DNA of 64,000 bases from Sporosarcina thermotolerans (GCF_030067815.1 NZ_CP125968.1:3030001-3094000), one strand, 5' to 3'. Positions 9,104 through 18,089 are shown, numbered from the stretch's first letter. Notes: generated by a model not told the origin, from the sequence alone. Translations and numbers: made by a program.

Positions 9104-9334
9104 TTAAGCTTTCATGACATCATTTTTATCAGATGTATAATCAAGTTTCATCTGTTCCAATTCAAGTTTCATTTTTTCCGTTTCAATAATGAAATTCTGC
9201 TGCTTCAATTTCTCCAGTTCAAGCTCTTCCCGAACCAATTCAGTTTTGTATCTTAATGTCTTTTCCCGATGTTCAGTTATGATCGCTACTATTGGAACAC
9301 ACATTACGACCGCTACTATCCAGAATCCGATCAT
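9104..9334 (-). CDS. Small membrane/coiled-coil protein, paralogue A
   Basis: A 76-residue protein: one membrane segment (residues ~2-19), a basic turn (EHREK), and a C-terminal charged helix with the same KQQNFIIETEKMKLELEQMK block as its neighbour at 8818. The two share about two thirds of their positions, which indicates a tandem duplication. It heads a four-gene run (A, B, DUF1992, NagZ-like) with gaps of 40, 18 and 10 bp. Confidence 0.75.
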   Translation of the reverse strand: MIGFWIVAVVMCVPIVAIITEHREKTLRYKTELVREELELEKLKQQNFIIETEKMKLELEQMKLDYTSDKNDVMKA

Positions 9335-9422
9335 CGTTTTCCACCTTTCCTTTCATCTTTCAGTCCATCGCAGCTCCCATACATACTTATACGGAATTAC
9401 TTTCTAAAGGTTTCGTCTTCTT

Positions 9423-9905
9423 TTACTTTGTTATAAATGTCGATGGCATTACAACCCCAACAACTTCACCGCTAACGCATAGAACGTCTCCAGCAAATAC
9501 CTCTACATTCACTTTCCATTTCTTCGGATGAATCTCTTCAACTGTACCTACTGCCTTTAACACAATCCCCTGTGGTGTCGGCTTCAAATAATTCACATTC
9601 AAGGAAGCGGTTACAAAACGTGGAACCTCAGCTCCGTCTCCAGGTTCATGTCCGTTCTTACGATGTAATGCCAATGCGCAAGATCCAGTTCCATGACAAT
9701 CTACTAGGGATGCAATAACTCCTCCGTATACGAATCCTGGAATCGCTGTGTGCTTTTCTGAAGGCTCATAATATGTAACCGTTTTTTCTCCATCCCAACC
9801 AGTTCGGAAATGATGTCCATCTTCATTTAATCGTCCACATCCATAACACCAAGCAAAATCATCAGCATATCCATCTTGTATTGCATTTACCATTTTAGTT
9901 GTCAT
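9423..9905 (-). CDS. PaaI-family hotdog thioesterase
   Basis: A 160-residue hotdog-fold protein. The stretch PGFVYGGVIASLVDCHGTGS is the central helix of PaaI/YbgC-like acyl-CoA thioesterases, with Gly-Gly and Asp as active-site elements, and LNVNYLKPTP is the typical strand. An N-terminal CYGCGRLNEDGHHF is common in this subgroup. The acyl-CoA substrate cannot be predicted. GGAGG precedes ATG 9905; the gene stands alone. Confidence 0.88.
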   Translation of the reverse strand: MTTKMVNAIQDGYADDFAWCYGCGRLNEDGHHFRTGWDGEKTVTYYEPSEKHTAIPGFVYGGVIASLVDCHGTGSCALALHRKNGHEPGDGAEVPRFVTASLNVNYLKPTPQGIVLKAVGTVEEIHPKKWKVNVEVFAGDVLCVSGEVVGVVMPSTFITK

Positions 9906-10062
9906 AACGCTCAGCCTCCCTGAATTCTTTGTAGTTTGAATTCTATTATAACATCAAATACTTCATTGTTAATTTTTCTTTCCCCTGAAACATAACATGA
10001 GTACTATTCCACATGAGCGACGCCAGCGTATACTATACAAACAGTGACAGGAGGAATTGAAT

Positions 10063-10503
10063 ATGAAAATGCGAGCCGTCTTGCTCATTGCGCTATTAAT
10101 CGGAGGAATTTATGCGATGCTCGAGACTATCAACGATTATAATGAAAAAAGTTTTGATGAATTATTCGAATCAATGAATGCTGAATTCGATTCGCTCACT
10201 TTCAATAAACCACCCATGAACGGATCCCCTGCGGAAACCTGGAAAATCATTGATGAAGTTGAAGTGGATGAGTTGCTTAAATTCCTGCAACAATATAGTG
10301 TTAAAAAAATCAAATCTGAGGATGTTGATCTTTACGGTTCTATGGATGAGTTGTCAATTAGTTTACAAGATTCGCAAGGCAACAGTCTGACAATTATGGT
10401 TGCAGAAAATCTTATTATCCAAAATTCGGCCTTTTATTATGAAATTATTGATGGACCACTTGATATGAACTGGATTGTTCGTTTTATTGTTAGTAATAAA
10501 TGA
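10063..10503 (+). CDS. Hypothetical secreted or membrane-anchored protein
   Basis: A 146-residue protein with an N-terminal hydrophobic segment (residues ~3-20) and no lipobox Cys, followed by an acidic soluble part. ATG 10063 is chosen over an in-frame TTG at 10057 because AGGAGGA (10049-10055) sits 7 bases from the ATG but only 1 from the TTG. I do not recognise the family. It ends just before an unusual inverted repeat. Confidence 0.65.
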   Translation: MKMRAVLLIALLIGGIYAMLETINDYNEKSFDELFESMNAEFDSLTFNKPPMNGSPAETWKIIDEVEVDELLKFLQQYSVKKIKSEDVDLYGSMDELSISLQDSQGNSLTIMVAENLIIQNSAFYYEIIDGPLDMNWIVRFIVSNK

Positions 10504-10519
10504 TTTGTGTATGCCTCCC

Positions 10520-10559
10520 GCGATAAGTCAAACAGAAACCGATCTGCACGACTTATCGC
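10520..10559. repeat. Inverted repeat between convergent genes
   Basis: A perfect 10-bp pair, GCGATAAGTC (10520-10529) and GACTTATCGC (10550-10559), with a 20-base loop and no T tract. It is a poor intrinsic terminator; it may be a remnant of a repeated intergenic element or a transcript-end structure. Confidence 0.5.
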
Positions 10560-10606
10560 TACGGCGGATACGAAAAGGTCGCCTATGCTTGAAATCCGTT
10601 TAGAAT

Positions 10607-11053
10607 TTATTTTGAAACGTATTGAAAAATCATCGATTTAATCATCGGATTAAGATTTTCGGGTAGTTCTTGAAGTTTGAAAAAACAAGCTTCCGTTGTC
10701 TCAACACCATCGGCTTTTAATGCGCCGCCTTGAATGTCTTTTGACACGAACACGATTGTAACAGAATAATACTCATGTCCATTTTTTAATACCGTATGTG
10801 TGTGCGACCCCGAGACTACAGTTACAAGGTCAAGCTTCCCGATTTCAATCCCCGTCTCCTCAAGCACTTCCCTTCGACCAGTTTCCTCAGCGGATTCGCC
10901 AAGTTCCATGAAGCCTCCAGGAATTCCCCATCGTCCGTCTAAATTTTTCTGTAAAAGGATTTCCCCTTTTTCATTGAACACACCTACTCCAACACCTGTA
11001 AGCAATAATGGTCGATTCCCGACCACTTCCCTAATATCCTCTATATATCCCAT
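10607..11053 (-). CDS. NUDIX hydrolase
   Basis: A 148-residue protein with a complete NUDIX box, G-FMELG-E-SAEETGR-REVLEETGI, matching Gx5Ex7REUxEExGU. It hydrolyses a nucleoside-diphosphate-linked substrate with Mg2+. The N-terminus IREVVGNRPLLLTGVGVGV resembles the ADP-ribose pyrophosphatase-like group, but the substrate is unknown. It is the third NUDIX gene in 2.2 kb on this strand, 29 bp downstream of a methyltransferase gene. Confidence 0.9.
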   Translation of the reverse strand: MGYIEDIREVVGNRPLLLTGVGVGVFNEKGEILLQKNLDGRWGIPGGFMELGESAEETGRREVLEETGIEIGKLDLVTVVSGSHTHTVLKNGHEYYSVTIVFVSKDIQGGALKADGVETTEACFFKLQELPENLNPMIKSMIFQYVSK

Positions 11054-11082
11054 TTCCCATTTCCCCCTTTATTCACTTTGAT

Positions 11083-11886
11083 TTATATCTGTTTCAATGT
11101 TGAACAGATCATAAATGTCCCCGGAATTCTATTGGATATCCCCCCAGGTGAACCTTCAGGAAAAGCCCAATGAATCCCTTTATCTTCTTTCATTTTTCTT
11201 ATCGTCAATCCTGCATTGATCAAGGCATTTATTACTTCTGATATCGTCCATCTCCTAATGACGTTTTTAGTTAAATTCTCCCGCTTATCTTCTGGTAACA
11301 AAGTTGAATAAGCAACATCAACCCCATTACACTCTTCACTAAAATAGTCGCCATCAAGTTTTAGCTCCCCATCCACATAGCGAAGCACTTTTGAAACGAA
11401 TGGGTGATAATCTCTTACAATAAATAAACCACCTTCTTTCAAATGGTTCGAAACCATTTGGAATAAAGGAGCTAAATCAATAAAATAATGTAATACTCCC
11501 ATCTCAAGGATAATAATATCGAAAGCAGAAAGTTCTCCCGTTTTTATATCAAGAACATCTTTAACGATGTAATTAATGGAAACACCTGCGGCTTCCGCCA
11601 ATTCCACGGCATATCGTTTATTATCTTCAGATATATCTACAACTGTGACATCTGCTCCAAGAAGCGCAAAACAGACAGCCTTATTTCCATTGGAGCCCAA
11701 TAAGTTTAGAACTCTTTTTCCATTTACATCTCCAACTTCATCCAAATAATAACTTACTTTTTTTATTGGATTAGCCTTCAGTTTTTCTGCATAGTGACTT
11801 GGAGGACCATGGCGAGATTCCCATGCCTGATATGCGTTTTGGTTCCAACCAATTCTATTTTTCTCACTCATTTGCCTCTGGTTCAT
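11083..11886 (-). CDS. Class I SAM-dependent methyltransferase
   Basis: A 267-residue Rossmann-fold methyltransferase. KRVLNLLGSNGNKAVCFALLG is an atypical motif I (GSNG replaces GxGxG), DVTVVDISED is the acidic strand 2 end, and IILEMGVLHYF is the motif IV region. It is similar in outline to small-molecule methyltransferases of Bacilli; the substrate is unknown. The start overlaps the stop of the preceding NUDIX gene by 4 bp, so the two are probably co-translated. Confidence 0.87.
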   Translation of the reverse strand: MNQRQMSEKNRIGWNQNAYQAWESRHGPPSHYAEKLKANPIKKVSYYLDEVGDVNGKRVLNLLGSNGNKAVCFALLGADVTVVDISEDNKRYAVELAEAAGVSINYIVKDVLDIKTGELSAFDIIILEMGVLHYFIDLAPLFQMVSNHLKEGGLFIVRDYHPFVSKVLRYVDGELKLDGDYFSEECNGVDVAYSTLLPEDKRENLTKNVIRRWTISEVINALINAGLTIRKMKEDKGIHWAFPEGSPGGISNRIPGTFMICSTLKQI

Positions 11887-12326
11887 AACTTCTCTCCTTT
11901 TAGCTTATTAATCAAGCTATCCGGATACAGTATTTTATCCCCGACAATAAAATCCGCTATCTTAACCCAATTCGCAAATGACATATGTTTACCTTCTAAA
12001 ACTTCAAATTTCTCTTTACTGTAATTTTTCTCTTCTATAAAACCAACACGATACACCTGAATTATTTCATGACCTATTTGTTCATTTATTGCAAAGATAT
12101 TTTCCATACATCCCATATATCCCTTAATTTCCACTGTAACTTGGAGCTCTTCTTCAAATTCCCTTAAAAGAGCGTCCGTGGATCTTTCACCGAATTCAAT
12201 CGACCCGCCAATCGGTCGATAATAGGCTCCTACGCCTTTAGAGTGCTTCCCTGTAAATTCTTCGACCAATATTCTACTGCCGGATTGTAAGACACCAATC
12301 ACTTTGGCCCTCGGGTATTGCTTCAA
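11883..12326 (-). CDS. NUDIX hydrolase with a degenerate NUDIX box
   Basis: A 147-residue protein with G-SIEFG-E-RSTDALL-REFEEELQV: the catalytic REUxEE core is intact but the last Gly is Gln. It starts at TTG 12326, whose bases overlap the TGA of the upstream gene. The substrate may be a nucleotide-like cofactor; the overlap with a methyltransferase downstream suggests a shared small-molecule pathway, which is inference. Confidence 0.85.
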   Translation of the reverse strand: MKQYPRAKVIGVLQSGSRILVEEFTGKHSKGVGAYYRPIGGSIEFGERSTDALLREFEEELQVTVEIKGYMGCMENIFAINEQIGHEIIQVYRVGFIEEKNYSKEKFEVLEGKHMSFANWVKIADFIVGDKILYPDSLINKLKGEKL

Positions 12327-12737
12327 ACCTGCACTCCCTGATAGACATACGGAATCGATGTTTTTAGTAATTTTTTTATCCCTCCCTCATAATAAGGCAG
12401 CTCTTCAACCGCTTCATTGAGATCCTTCCACTGAACATCTAAAATCCCATCTCTATCTTGAATGGCAATTTCTCCACCAATCACACCCGTATTGAAGGTG
12501 AAAAATAAAACATGATTATTTTCTTTTTGCCTAAATGTCTCATTTACAGCAAGCAGTTTCCGATTTCAACCGTCAATCCGGTTTCTTCCCACACTTCACG
12601 GATTGCCGCTTGTTCCAATGTCTCCCTTTCTCCACTCCCCCTCCCGGCAACGTCCAATTATTATATTTCTTGTTCTTCACCATAAGAACTTTTCCCTCTT
12701 TTAATATGACTGCATACACAACATCTACTCGATTCAT
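12323..12737 (-). pseudogene. NUDIX hydrolase, two frameshifts
   Basis: Read from ATG 12737 (after GGGGGAT), the protein begins MNRVDVVYAVILKEGKVLMV. A canonical NUDIX box (GGGVEKGETLEQAAIREV, then WEETGL) appears once a G is added at 12624-12626. A second added base at 12557-12559 restores the C-terminal half, which ends YVYQGVQV and stops at 12323. The corrected protein is 138 residues. Both breaks are single-base losses in homopolymers. The stop overlaps the next NUDIX start, so this is the first gene of a NUDIX-NUDIX-methyltransferase unit. Confidence 0.82.
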
Positions 12738-12796
12738 TAGTTTAATCCCCCATTTCGTTTATACTAAAATAATAGCCTATCGATGGAGGTCGAACA

Positions 12797-13105
12797 ATGG
12801 AATTCAAAAATATCAGTGAACAAATTATACAAAAATACAGAGAGGACGAAACGCTCATGATTCGCCTATTCGTCCAATGGTGCACCAATCACGATTTAGA
12901 TCCGCAAGCCCTTTATAAAAAAGCATATCCATACCAACTGGAAAACGAAGCCTTAAAGAAAGTAATTGAGAATGATGATGGCTTTGACGAATTTCACATA
13001 GACAATGAAACAATGCTTGACGTCCTCCAACTCTTCGGCAATGAAGATTTGGCTTTTGTTGTATCAGAGGAAATTCAACAGCTCTCCAAACTTCAACAAG
13101 ATTAA
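12797..13105 (+). CDS. Small hypothetical protein
   Basis: A 102-residue acidic soluble protein, mostly helical by composition, with no motif I recognise. GGAGG lies 8 bases before ATG 12797. It diverges from the NUDIX unit and converges on the HEAT-repeat gene. Confidence 0.7.
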   Translation: MEFKNISEQIIQKYREDETLMIRLFVQWCTNHDLDPQALYKKAYPYQLENEALKKVIENDDGFDEFHIDNETMLDVLQLFGNEDLAFVVSEEIQQLSKLQQD

Positions 13106-13146
13106 CTATTATTTCTTCGATGAACCTTACCGGTAGGATAAGAAAA

Positions 13147-13178
13147 AGCCATCCTCTCCACATGCGGAGAGAATGACT
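13147..13178 (-). terminator. Intrinsic terminator of the HEAT-repeat gene
   Basis: A stem around CCTCTCC/GGAGAG (13147-13159 with 13166-13178) is followed on the minus strand by a T tract (A-run 13142-13146). Confidence 0.75.
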
Positions 13179-13205
13179 TTCCTTTATAAATCACCAAACT
13201 AATAA

Positions 13206-13634
13206 TTACAGTTTTGCCCAACGTTCCTCTAACCAGTTCATAAATTGTACACCCTTGTCGCCTTCATACGCATCAAAGACATCTAAACGCATACGTTTTA
13301 GCTTATCCGCAAAGTCTGCCACTGTATGGTCCTTCGGTAAGCTCTTTTTAATCCGTAGGAAAATTTTGTCTGTGTCTTTGATAATATCAAAACGCGCAGG
13401 TAATGGCTTCTCTACATTCTCGCCAAACGCCACAAGTGCTTCATAGGCTGCTAATTGCACCTTGTTGACAGTATCATTCTGCATACGATTTTTTAATAAA
13501 TCAATGACTTTGTCATGTTGATAAGCCGATAACGTTTGGACTGCATCTAAACGCTCTCGCCAGCTAGACGTATAATTGGCCTGTTTTTTTAATGTTTCAT
13601 ACTGCTCAGGTAAAGCTGTTTCAAATTGTTTCAA
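13206..13634 (-). CDS. HEAT-repeat-like helical protein
   Basis: A 142-residue protein; residues ~20-75 form two HEAT-like helix pairs (WRERLDAVQTLSAYQHDKVI and NKVQLAAYEALVAFGENVEK), followed by a basic helical tail ending MNWLEERWAKL. It starts at TTG 13634 behind AGAGGTG. HEAT repeats usually serve protein-protein contacts; the partner is unknown. Confidence 0.75.
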   Translation of the reverse strand: MKQFETALPEQYETLKKQANYTSSWRERLDAVQTLSAYQHDKVIDLLKNRMQNDTVNKVQLAAYEALVAFGENVEKPLPARFDIIKDTDKIFLRIKKSLPKDHTVADFADKLKRMRLDVFDAYEGDKGVQFMNWLEERWAKL

Positions 13635-13778
13635 GTAATTGCACCTCTTTTTTTAACTAAAGGAAAAATGAATTCTTCTTCTGTTTCTTTTATTATACGT
13701 TGTCTGGGTAAAATAGCGAAGAATCGCCTTACGGTAAACCGTATCTTTCAGCAACAAAAATAAGTTTGCTGAATCATT

Positions 13779-13807
13779 TTTACTTTTCTATTAGTTTGCT
13801 ATATACT
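13779..13807 (+). promoter_or_regulatory. SigA-type promoter of pepF
   Basis: TTTACT (13779-13784), a 17-base spacer and TATACT (13802-13807) lie 45 bases before the pepF start codon. Nothing else notable is seen in the 217-bp gap 13635-13851. Confidence 0.65.
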
Positions 13808-13851
13808 ATAATTAGTTCGACTACCGTAATATTAAAAGGGAGAGATGAGAA

Positions 13852-15672
13852 TTGGTTAAAAGCTTACCACCACGTTCTGAAGTAAAAATCGAAGAAACAT
13901 GGAATTTGCAAGATCTCTTTAAAACCGAAGACGACTACAATGCTGCACTCGTCCAACTTGAAAGTGAAGTCGCTTCATTTGAAGAACGTTTCAAAGGTAA
14001 AATGACTGATGAAACTGCAGTTCTTGAAGCGTTAGACGGCTACGCATCCATCATGGGCAAAATGACACCGATTGGCACATATCAAAGCCTATCACTTAGC
14101 GTGGACCAAACAAACGACGAAGCACAAATGCGATCAAGCAAATACAGCTCTATCTCTTCAAAGCTTGGAAGCAAACTTTCATTCTTCACAAGTGAGCTTT
14201 CCGAAGTATCCAGTGAAATCCTTGAAAAAGCAATGAACCAATCCGACGATTACAAAAATTATCTTGAGGAATTGATTCGCCAAAAGCCACACAAACTGCA
14301 CCCAGAAGTGGAAAAGACATTAGCTGCATTCTCTTCCGTACTGAATGCGCCATACGGCATTTACAATACGACAAAATTAGTCGATATGAAATTCGACAAT
14401 TTCGAAGTAAACGGGGAAGAATTCCCTCTAAGCTATACAACTTTCGAAGGCGGCTGGGAGTCCGAAGTCGACACGGAGAAAAGAAGAGCTGCATATGACT
14501 CATTCCATGCCAAATTAAGAGAATATCAGCATACAACTGCAAAAGCATATGACACGCATTTGCAAAAGGAAAAAACAACTTCAGACTTAAGAGGACATGA
14601 CAATGTTTTCGATTTTCTTCTTTTCAACCAAGAAGTTGACCGCTCTATGTATAACCGTCAAATCGATTTGATCACGGAAGGCCTTGCACCGCATATGCGC
14701 AAATATGCAAAACTTCTTCAAAAAGTTCACGGACTTGACGAGATGACATTCTCTGATTTAAAAATTCCTTTGGATCCAAATTACGAGCCAAAGATTACAA
14801 TTGAAGATTCAAAGAAATACATTGATGATGCCCTATCAATTATGGGTGAAGATTATGTGAACATGGTGGATCGTTCTTATAAAGAGCGCTGGACAGACTT
14901 TGCGCAAAACGTAGGTAAATCTACAGGAGCATTCTGTTCAAGCCCTTATGGCGTACACCCTTATATCTTAATTTCTTGGACAGGCAGTATGGAAGATGTC
15001 TTCGTTTTAGCGCATGAGCTTGGACACGCAGGACATTTCTATAACGCCCATCAGCATCAAAACATTTTCAATTCACGTCCTTCCATGTATTTCATCGAAG
15101 CACCATCGACGATGAATGAAATGCTTGTGGCGAACCACCTGCTTTCCAATTCGGATGATCCGAAATTCAAGCGTTGGGTAATCTCGTCCATCGTAGCACG
15201 TACGTATTACCATAACTTCGTTACACATTTACTTGAAGCAGCTTACCAACGTAAAGTGTATGAGCGTATCGATGCAGGCGGCAGCGTCAATGCCAATGTA
15301 TTGAATAGCTTGAAGCGCGGCGTATTGGAAGAATTCTGGGGCGATGACGTAAAAATCAATGAAGGTGCAGAATTGACTTGGATGCGTCAACCTCACTACT
15401 ATATGGGCTTATACCCTTACACATACAGCGCAGGTTTGACGATTTCAACACAAGTATCGAAACGAATCCTTTCAGAAGGTCAACCGGCTGTAGATGATTG
15501 GTTGAAAGTACTCCAAGCAGGTGGTACAAAATCTCCTGCTGAACTTTCGAAAATGGCGGGCGTTGATATTACAACTGAACAGCCATTGAAGGATACAATC
15601 GCTTATATCGGCGAATTGATCGATCAGCTTGTAGAATTGACTGACGAGATCGAAGCAGCAAACGTTCAATAA
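13852..15672 (+). CDS. pepF: Oligoendopeptidase F (peptidase family M3B)
   Basis: A 606-residue cytosolic zinc peptidase. The active-site motif HELGHAGHF gives HExxH at residues 388-392, and the third ligand Glu lies in the following EAPSTMNEMLVA helix. Length and N-terminus (RSEVKIEETWNLQDLF) match PepF, which cleaves short peptides of 7-17 residues. TTG 13852 is the start: AAGGGAG precedes it, and the nearby ATG at 13845 runs into a stop within five codons. It is monocistronic with its own promoter and terminator. Confidence 0.96.
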   Translation: MVKSLPPRSEVKIEETWNLQDLFKTEDDYNAALVQLESEVASFEERFKGKMTDETAVLEALDGYASIMGKMTPIGTYQSLSLSVDQTNDEAQMRSSKYSSISSKLGSKLSFFTSELSEVSSEILEKAMNQSDDYKNYLEELIRQKPHKLHPEVEKTLAAFSSVLNAPYGIYNTTKLVDMKFDNFEVNGEEFPLSYTTFEGGWESEVDTEKRRAAYDSFHAKLREYQHTTAKAYDTHLQKEKTTSDLRGHDNVFDFLLFNQEVDRSMYNRQIDLITEGLAPHMRKYAKLLQKVHGLDEMTFSDLKIPLDPNYEPKITIEDSKKYIDDALSIMGEDYVNMVDRSYKERWTDFAQNVGKSTGAFCSSPYGVHPYILISWTGSMEDVFVLAHELGHAGHFYNAHQHQNIFNSRPSMYFIEAPSTMNEMLVANHLLSNSDDPKFKRWVISSIVARTYYHNFVTHLLEAAYQRKVYERIDAGGSVNANVLNSLKRGVLEEFWGDDVKINEGAELTWMRQPHYYMGLYPYTYSAGLTISTQVSKRILSEGQPAVDDWLKVLQAGGTKSPAELSKMAGVDITTEQPLKDTIAYIGELIDQLVELTDEIEAANVQ

Positions 15673-15679
15673 GTTCATT

Positions 15680-15715
15680 AAAAGCTGTCCCCGCCTTTTT
15701 TTAGGGACAGCTTTT
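15680..15715 (+). terminator. Intrinsic terminator of pepF
   Basis: A 12-bp perfect stem AAAAGCTGTCCC/GGGACAGCTTTT followed by a T tract. Confidence 0.92.
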
Positions 15716-15791
15716 TCATTGTTTCATTGTCATTCATGTAACCTTCAGATATGATAATACATATATTATTCTACTGAAATGAGGGGTTCTT

Positions 15792-16538
15792 TTGCCTTCC
15801 ACACAATCCAATTGGTATGTACGCTTTGGCTGCCTGGCACCGATTATAGGAACCATTGCCCTTTTTACCCTTGTCAGGCAAGATCAATTTCTATACGGAT
15901 TTATTTTTTTCGCAATCTTTTTCGGATTCGCAGCCCTTTTCCTGACTTTAGCAACACGTACAGAAAATAAACTAAAAGCAAAACAACTTGAGCATCTTGA
16001 AACATATAAGCCCAAAAAATCAACTTATCATGAAACACATGCATTCGTTTCTGATGACCTACTTTCAAAAATCGCCATTGATGAACGAAACAGGAGAATT
16101 CATTTTTGGGAACCCTCTTTGCTTGCTGACGGTAAGCGCGTATCCAAGGCCTATTTAAAAATGCCTTATGAAATATTTGATTATTCATATGAACAGTTAT
16201 TGGCTATTGAAACATACGAAAATGGTATTCGGAAAAAAGTGGTCTTTAGCGAGGTCGAGGGGACAACCGATAGACTCGAGGCGATTGGACAATCCCTCGA
16301 TCCCGTTATTAATGAAAAAATGTCATTGGCGAGAAAAGCAATCCTTCGAAAAACCGTCACGATTGAAATGAAAATTATAGTGGATGATGAAACAAAGCCA
16401 TTCCATATTATTCGTTTTTATTCAAATCTTGATAAACGGCTTAAAAAGGAGTCTCCTGAATATATAGAGGTATATCGCAAAATGAGTCATTGGATTACAC
16501 TATTAACGTTTATTATGGATCAAAATCGAAAATATTAA
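15792..16538 (+). CDS. Membrane-anchored hypothetical protein
   Basis: A 248-residue protein with two N-terminal membrane segments (residues ~8-28 and ~34-54) and a charged cytosolic part containing an EVYRKMSHWI segment near the end. The two-helix anchor plus soluble domain resembles uncharacterised Bacilli proteins with a PH-like domain, but this is only a guess from layout. It starts at TTG 15792 behind GAGGGG. Monocistronic. Confidence 0.65.
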   Translation: MPSTQSNWYVRFGCLAPIIGTIALFTLVRQDQFLYGFIFFAIFFGFAALFLTLATRTENKLKAKQLEHLETYKPKKSTYHETHAFVSDDLLSKIAIDERNRRIHFWEPSLLADGKRVSKAYLKMPYEIFDYSYEQLLAIETYENGIRKKVVFSEVEGTTDRLEAIGQSLDPVINEKMSLARKAILRKTVTIEMKIIVDDETKPFHIIRFYSNLDKRLKKESPEYIEVYRKMSHWITLLTFIMDQNRKY

Positions 16539-16549
16539 TGAATTCATGA

Positions 16550-16573
16550 TGCCGCCCTTATTATGTGGGGCGG
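16550..16573 (+). terminator. Intrinsic terminator
   Basis: Stem GCCGCCC/GGGCGGC with a 10-base loop and a run of six T after it. Confidence 0.92.
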
Positions 16574-16682
16574 CTTTTTTCATATGACTAAAATCATGTT
16601 GAGTTCGCCCTATCGCATATAGTAGAATGATAGCAATCGGTATTCTGATGAGTCTAAAAAATACGAAAACGGGGTTGTTCAT

Positions 16683-17855
16683 ATGATTTCAAATCGATTA
16701 AATAACATGCCTCCACTTTTTTTCCGGGTTAGTTAAAAAAGTTGAAGCAGCGAAGCAATCCGGTCTGGACATTATCAATCTTGGAAGAGGAAATCCCGAT
16801 CAACCGACACCTGATCACATTATTAAAGCTTTGCAGTTAGCCGCGGAACGTCCGGAAAATCATGGCTACTCGCCATTTAACGGTATTCCAGAACTACGAA
16901 AGGCAGTTGCAGATTTTTATAATCGGGAATACGGTGTGGAGGTGGACCCTGATACAGAGGTCGCCATTTTAGGCGGTTCAAAAATTGGGTTAGTGGAAAT
17001 TCCCCTTGCGATGATGAATGAAGGTGATCTTCTCTTATTGCCTGATCCAGGGTATCCTGATTATCTATCAGGTGTTAGTCTTGCAAACATCAAGTATGAA
17101 ACGATGCCGCTTCTTAAGGAAAATGGGTACATGCCAGACTTTGCTTCAATTTCAGATGAGGCGAAGCAAAAAGCAAAGATCATGTATTTGAACTATCCGA
17201 ACAACCCGACGAGTGCCGTTGCAAACATTCCTTTTTCGAAGAAACGATTTTCTATGCAAGGGACAATGGAATATTTATCGTGCATGATATGGCGTATGGA
17301 GGAATCGGTTTTGATGGAGTTAAGCCGGTAAGTTTCCTTCAAGCGGATGGAGCAAAGGAACTCGGAATCGAACTGTATACGTTGTCGAAAACATATAATA
17401 TGGCTGGTTGGAGGGTCGCCTTTGCAGTAGGAAATGCAAAAATGATTGAAGCCATAAGCAGATTGCAAAGCCAGCTGTTTATCGGCATGTTCCCCGGAAT
17501 CCAACACGCTGCAATCGCGGCTTTAGGTGCAGATCAATCATGTGTGGGTGAACTGACGGCACTATATGAGAGTCGTAGAAATGTATTGATAAGCGAATGT
17601 CAGCGTATCGGATGGGACGTAGAAGCACCGAAAGCCTCATTCTTCGCTTGGTTGCCTGTTCCGGAAGGCTATACGAGTGAATCATTTGCGGATATCCTTC
17701 TTCAAAAAGCAGGAGTCGTTGTTGCTCCAGGCAACGGCTTCGGCAAACATGGGGAGGGTTATGTACGTGTGGGATTGTTAGAGAGTGAAGAGCGGATTGC
17801 AGAGGCCGTTGGAAGAATTGAGGCGTTGGGGATATTTACGGCGAGTGAAGCTTAA
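16683..17855 (+). pseudogene. mtnE: PLP-dependent aminotransferase, MtnE (YkrV)-like, two frameshifts
   Basis: The reconstructed 390-residue protein reads LDIINLGRGNPDQPTPDHII, then GGSKIGLVEIPLAMMNEGD, NYPNNPTSAV, and YTLSKTYNMAGWRVAFAVGN, where the Lys of SKTYNMAGW binds pyridoxal phosphate. This closely follows MtnE, which transaminates ketomethiobutyrate in methionine salvage. No other mtn genes are here, so another amino donor/acceptor role is possible. The frame is broken by one extra T in the T-run 16717-16723 and one missing T in 17232-17236; the two shifts cancel in length. Confidence 0.82.
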
Positions 17856-17865
17856 CTTGCAATGA

Positions 17866-17885
17866 GGCCGCCAATGATGGCGGCC
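17866..17885 (+). terminator. Intrinsic terminator of the aminotransferase gene
   Basis: Perfect 7-bp GC stem GGCCGCC/GGCGGCC, 6-base loop, then five T. Confidence 0.92.
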
Positions 17886-17907
17886 TTTTTGTATGCTCAT
17901 GGGCAGG

Positions 17908-18089
17908 CTTTGGGAACGGCATATACTTCTTGAGCGCGGCACGCACTTCTTGAGCGTGGCACACACTTACTTGAGCGCGGCATGCAATTCTTGAGCGCGG
18001 ACGCACTTACTTGAGCGCGGAACGTAATTCTTGAGCGCGGAACGTAATTCTTGAGCGCGGGACACACTTCTTGAGCGCGACCCACGCCC
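17908..18089. repeat. Short-period repeat array A (9 units, 20-21 bp)
   Basis: Units begin at 17908, 17929, 17949, 17970, 17990, 18010, 18030, 18050 and 18070. Eight share CTTGAGCGCGG (one variant with CGTGG) plus a looser AC-rich half; the first unit is degenerate (CTTTGGGAACGG). The period is 20 bp with occasional 21. The array ends 6 bp before the stop codon of the minus-strand GNAT gene. Because 20 is not a multiple of three it is not coding. The same unit recurs at 59202. Confidence 0.9.

Noticed and set aside
12535..12819. A 94-residue plus-strand ORF
   Set aside because: It is antisense to the NUDIX gene at 12323-12737, which has a canonical NUDIX box once two homopolymer errors are corrected.
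17908..18089. Possible CRISPR array
   Set aside because: Units are 20-21 bp in total with no unique spacers of about 30-40 bp, and no cas genes lie nearby.
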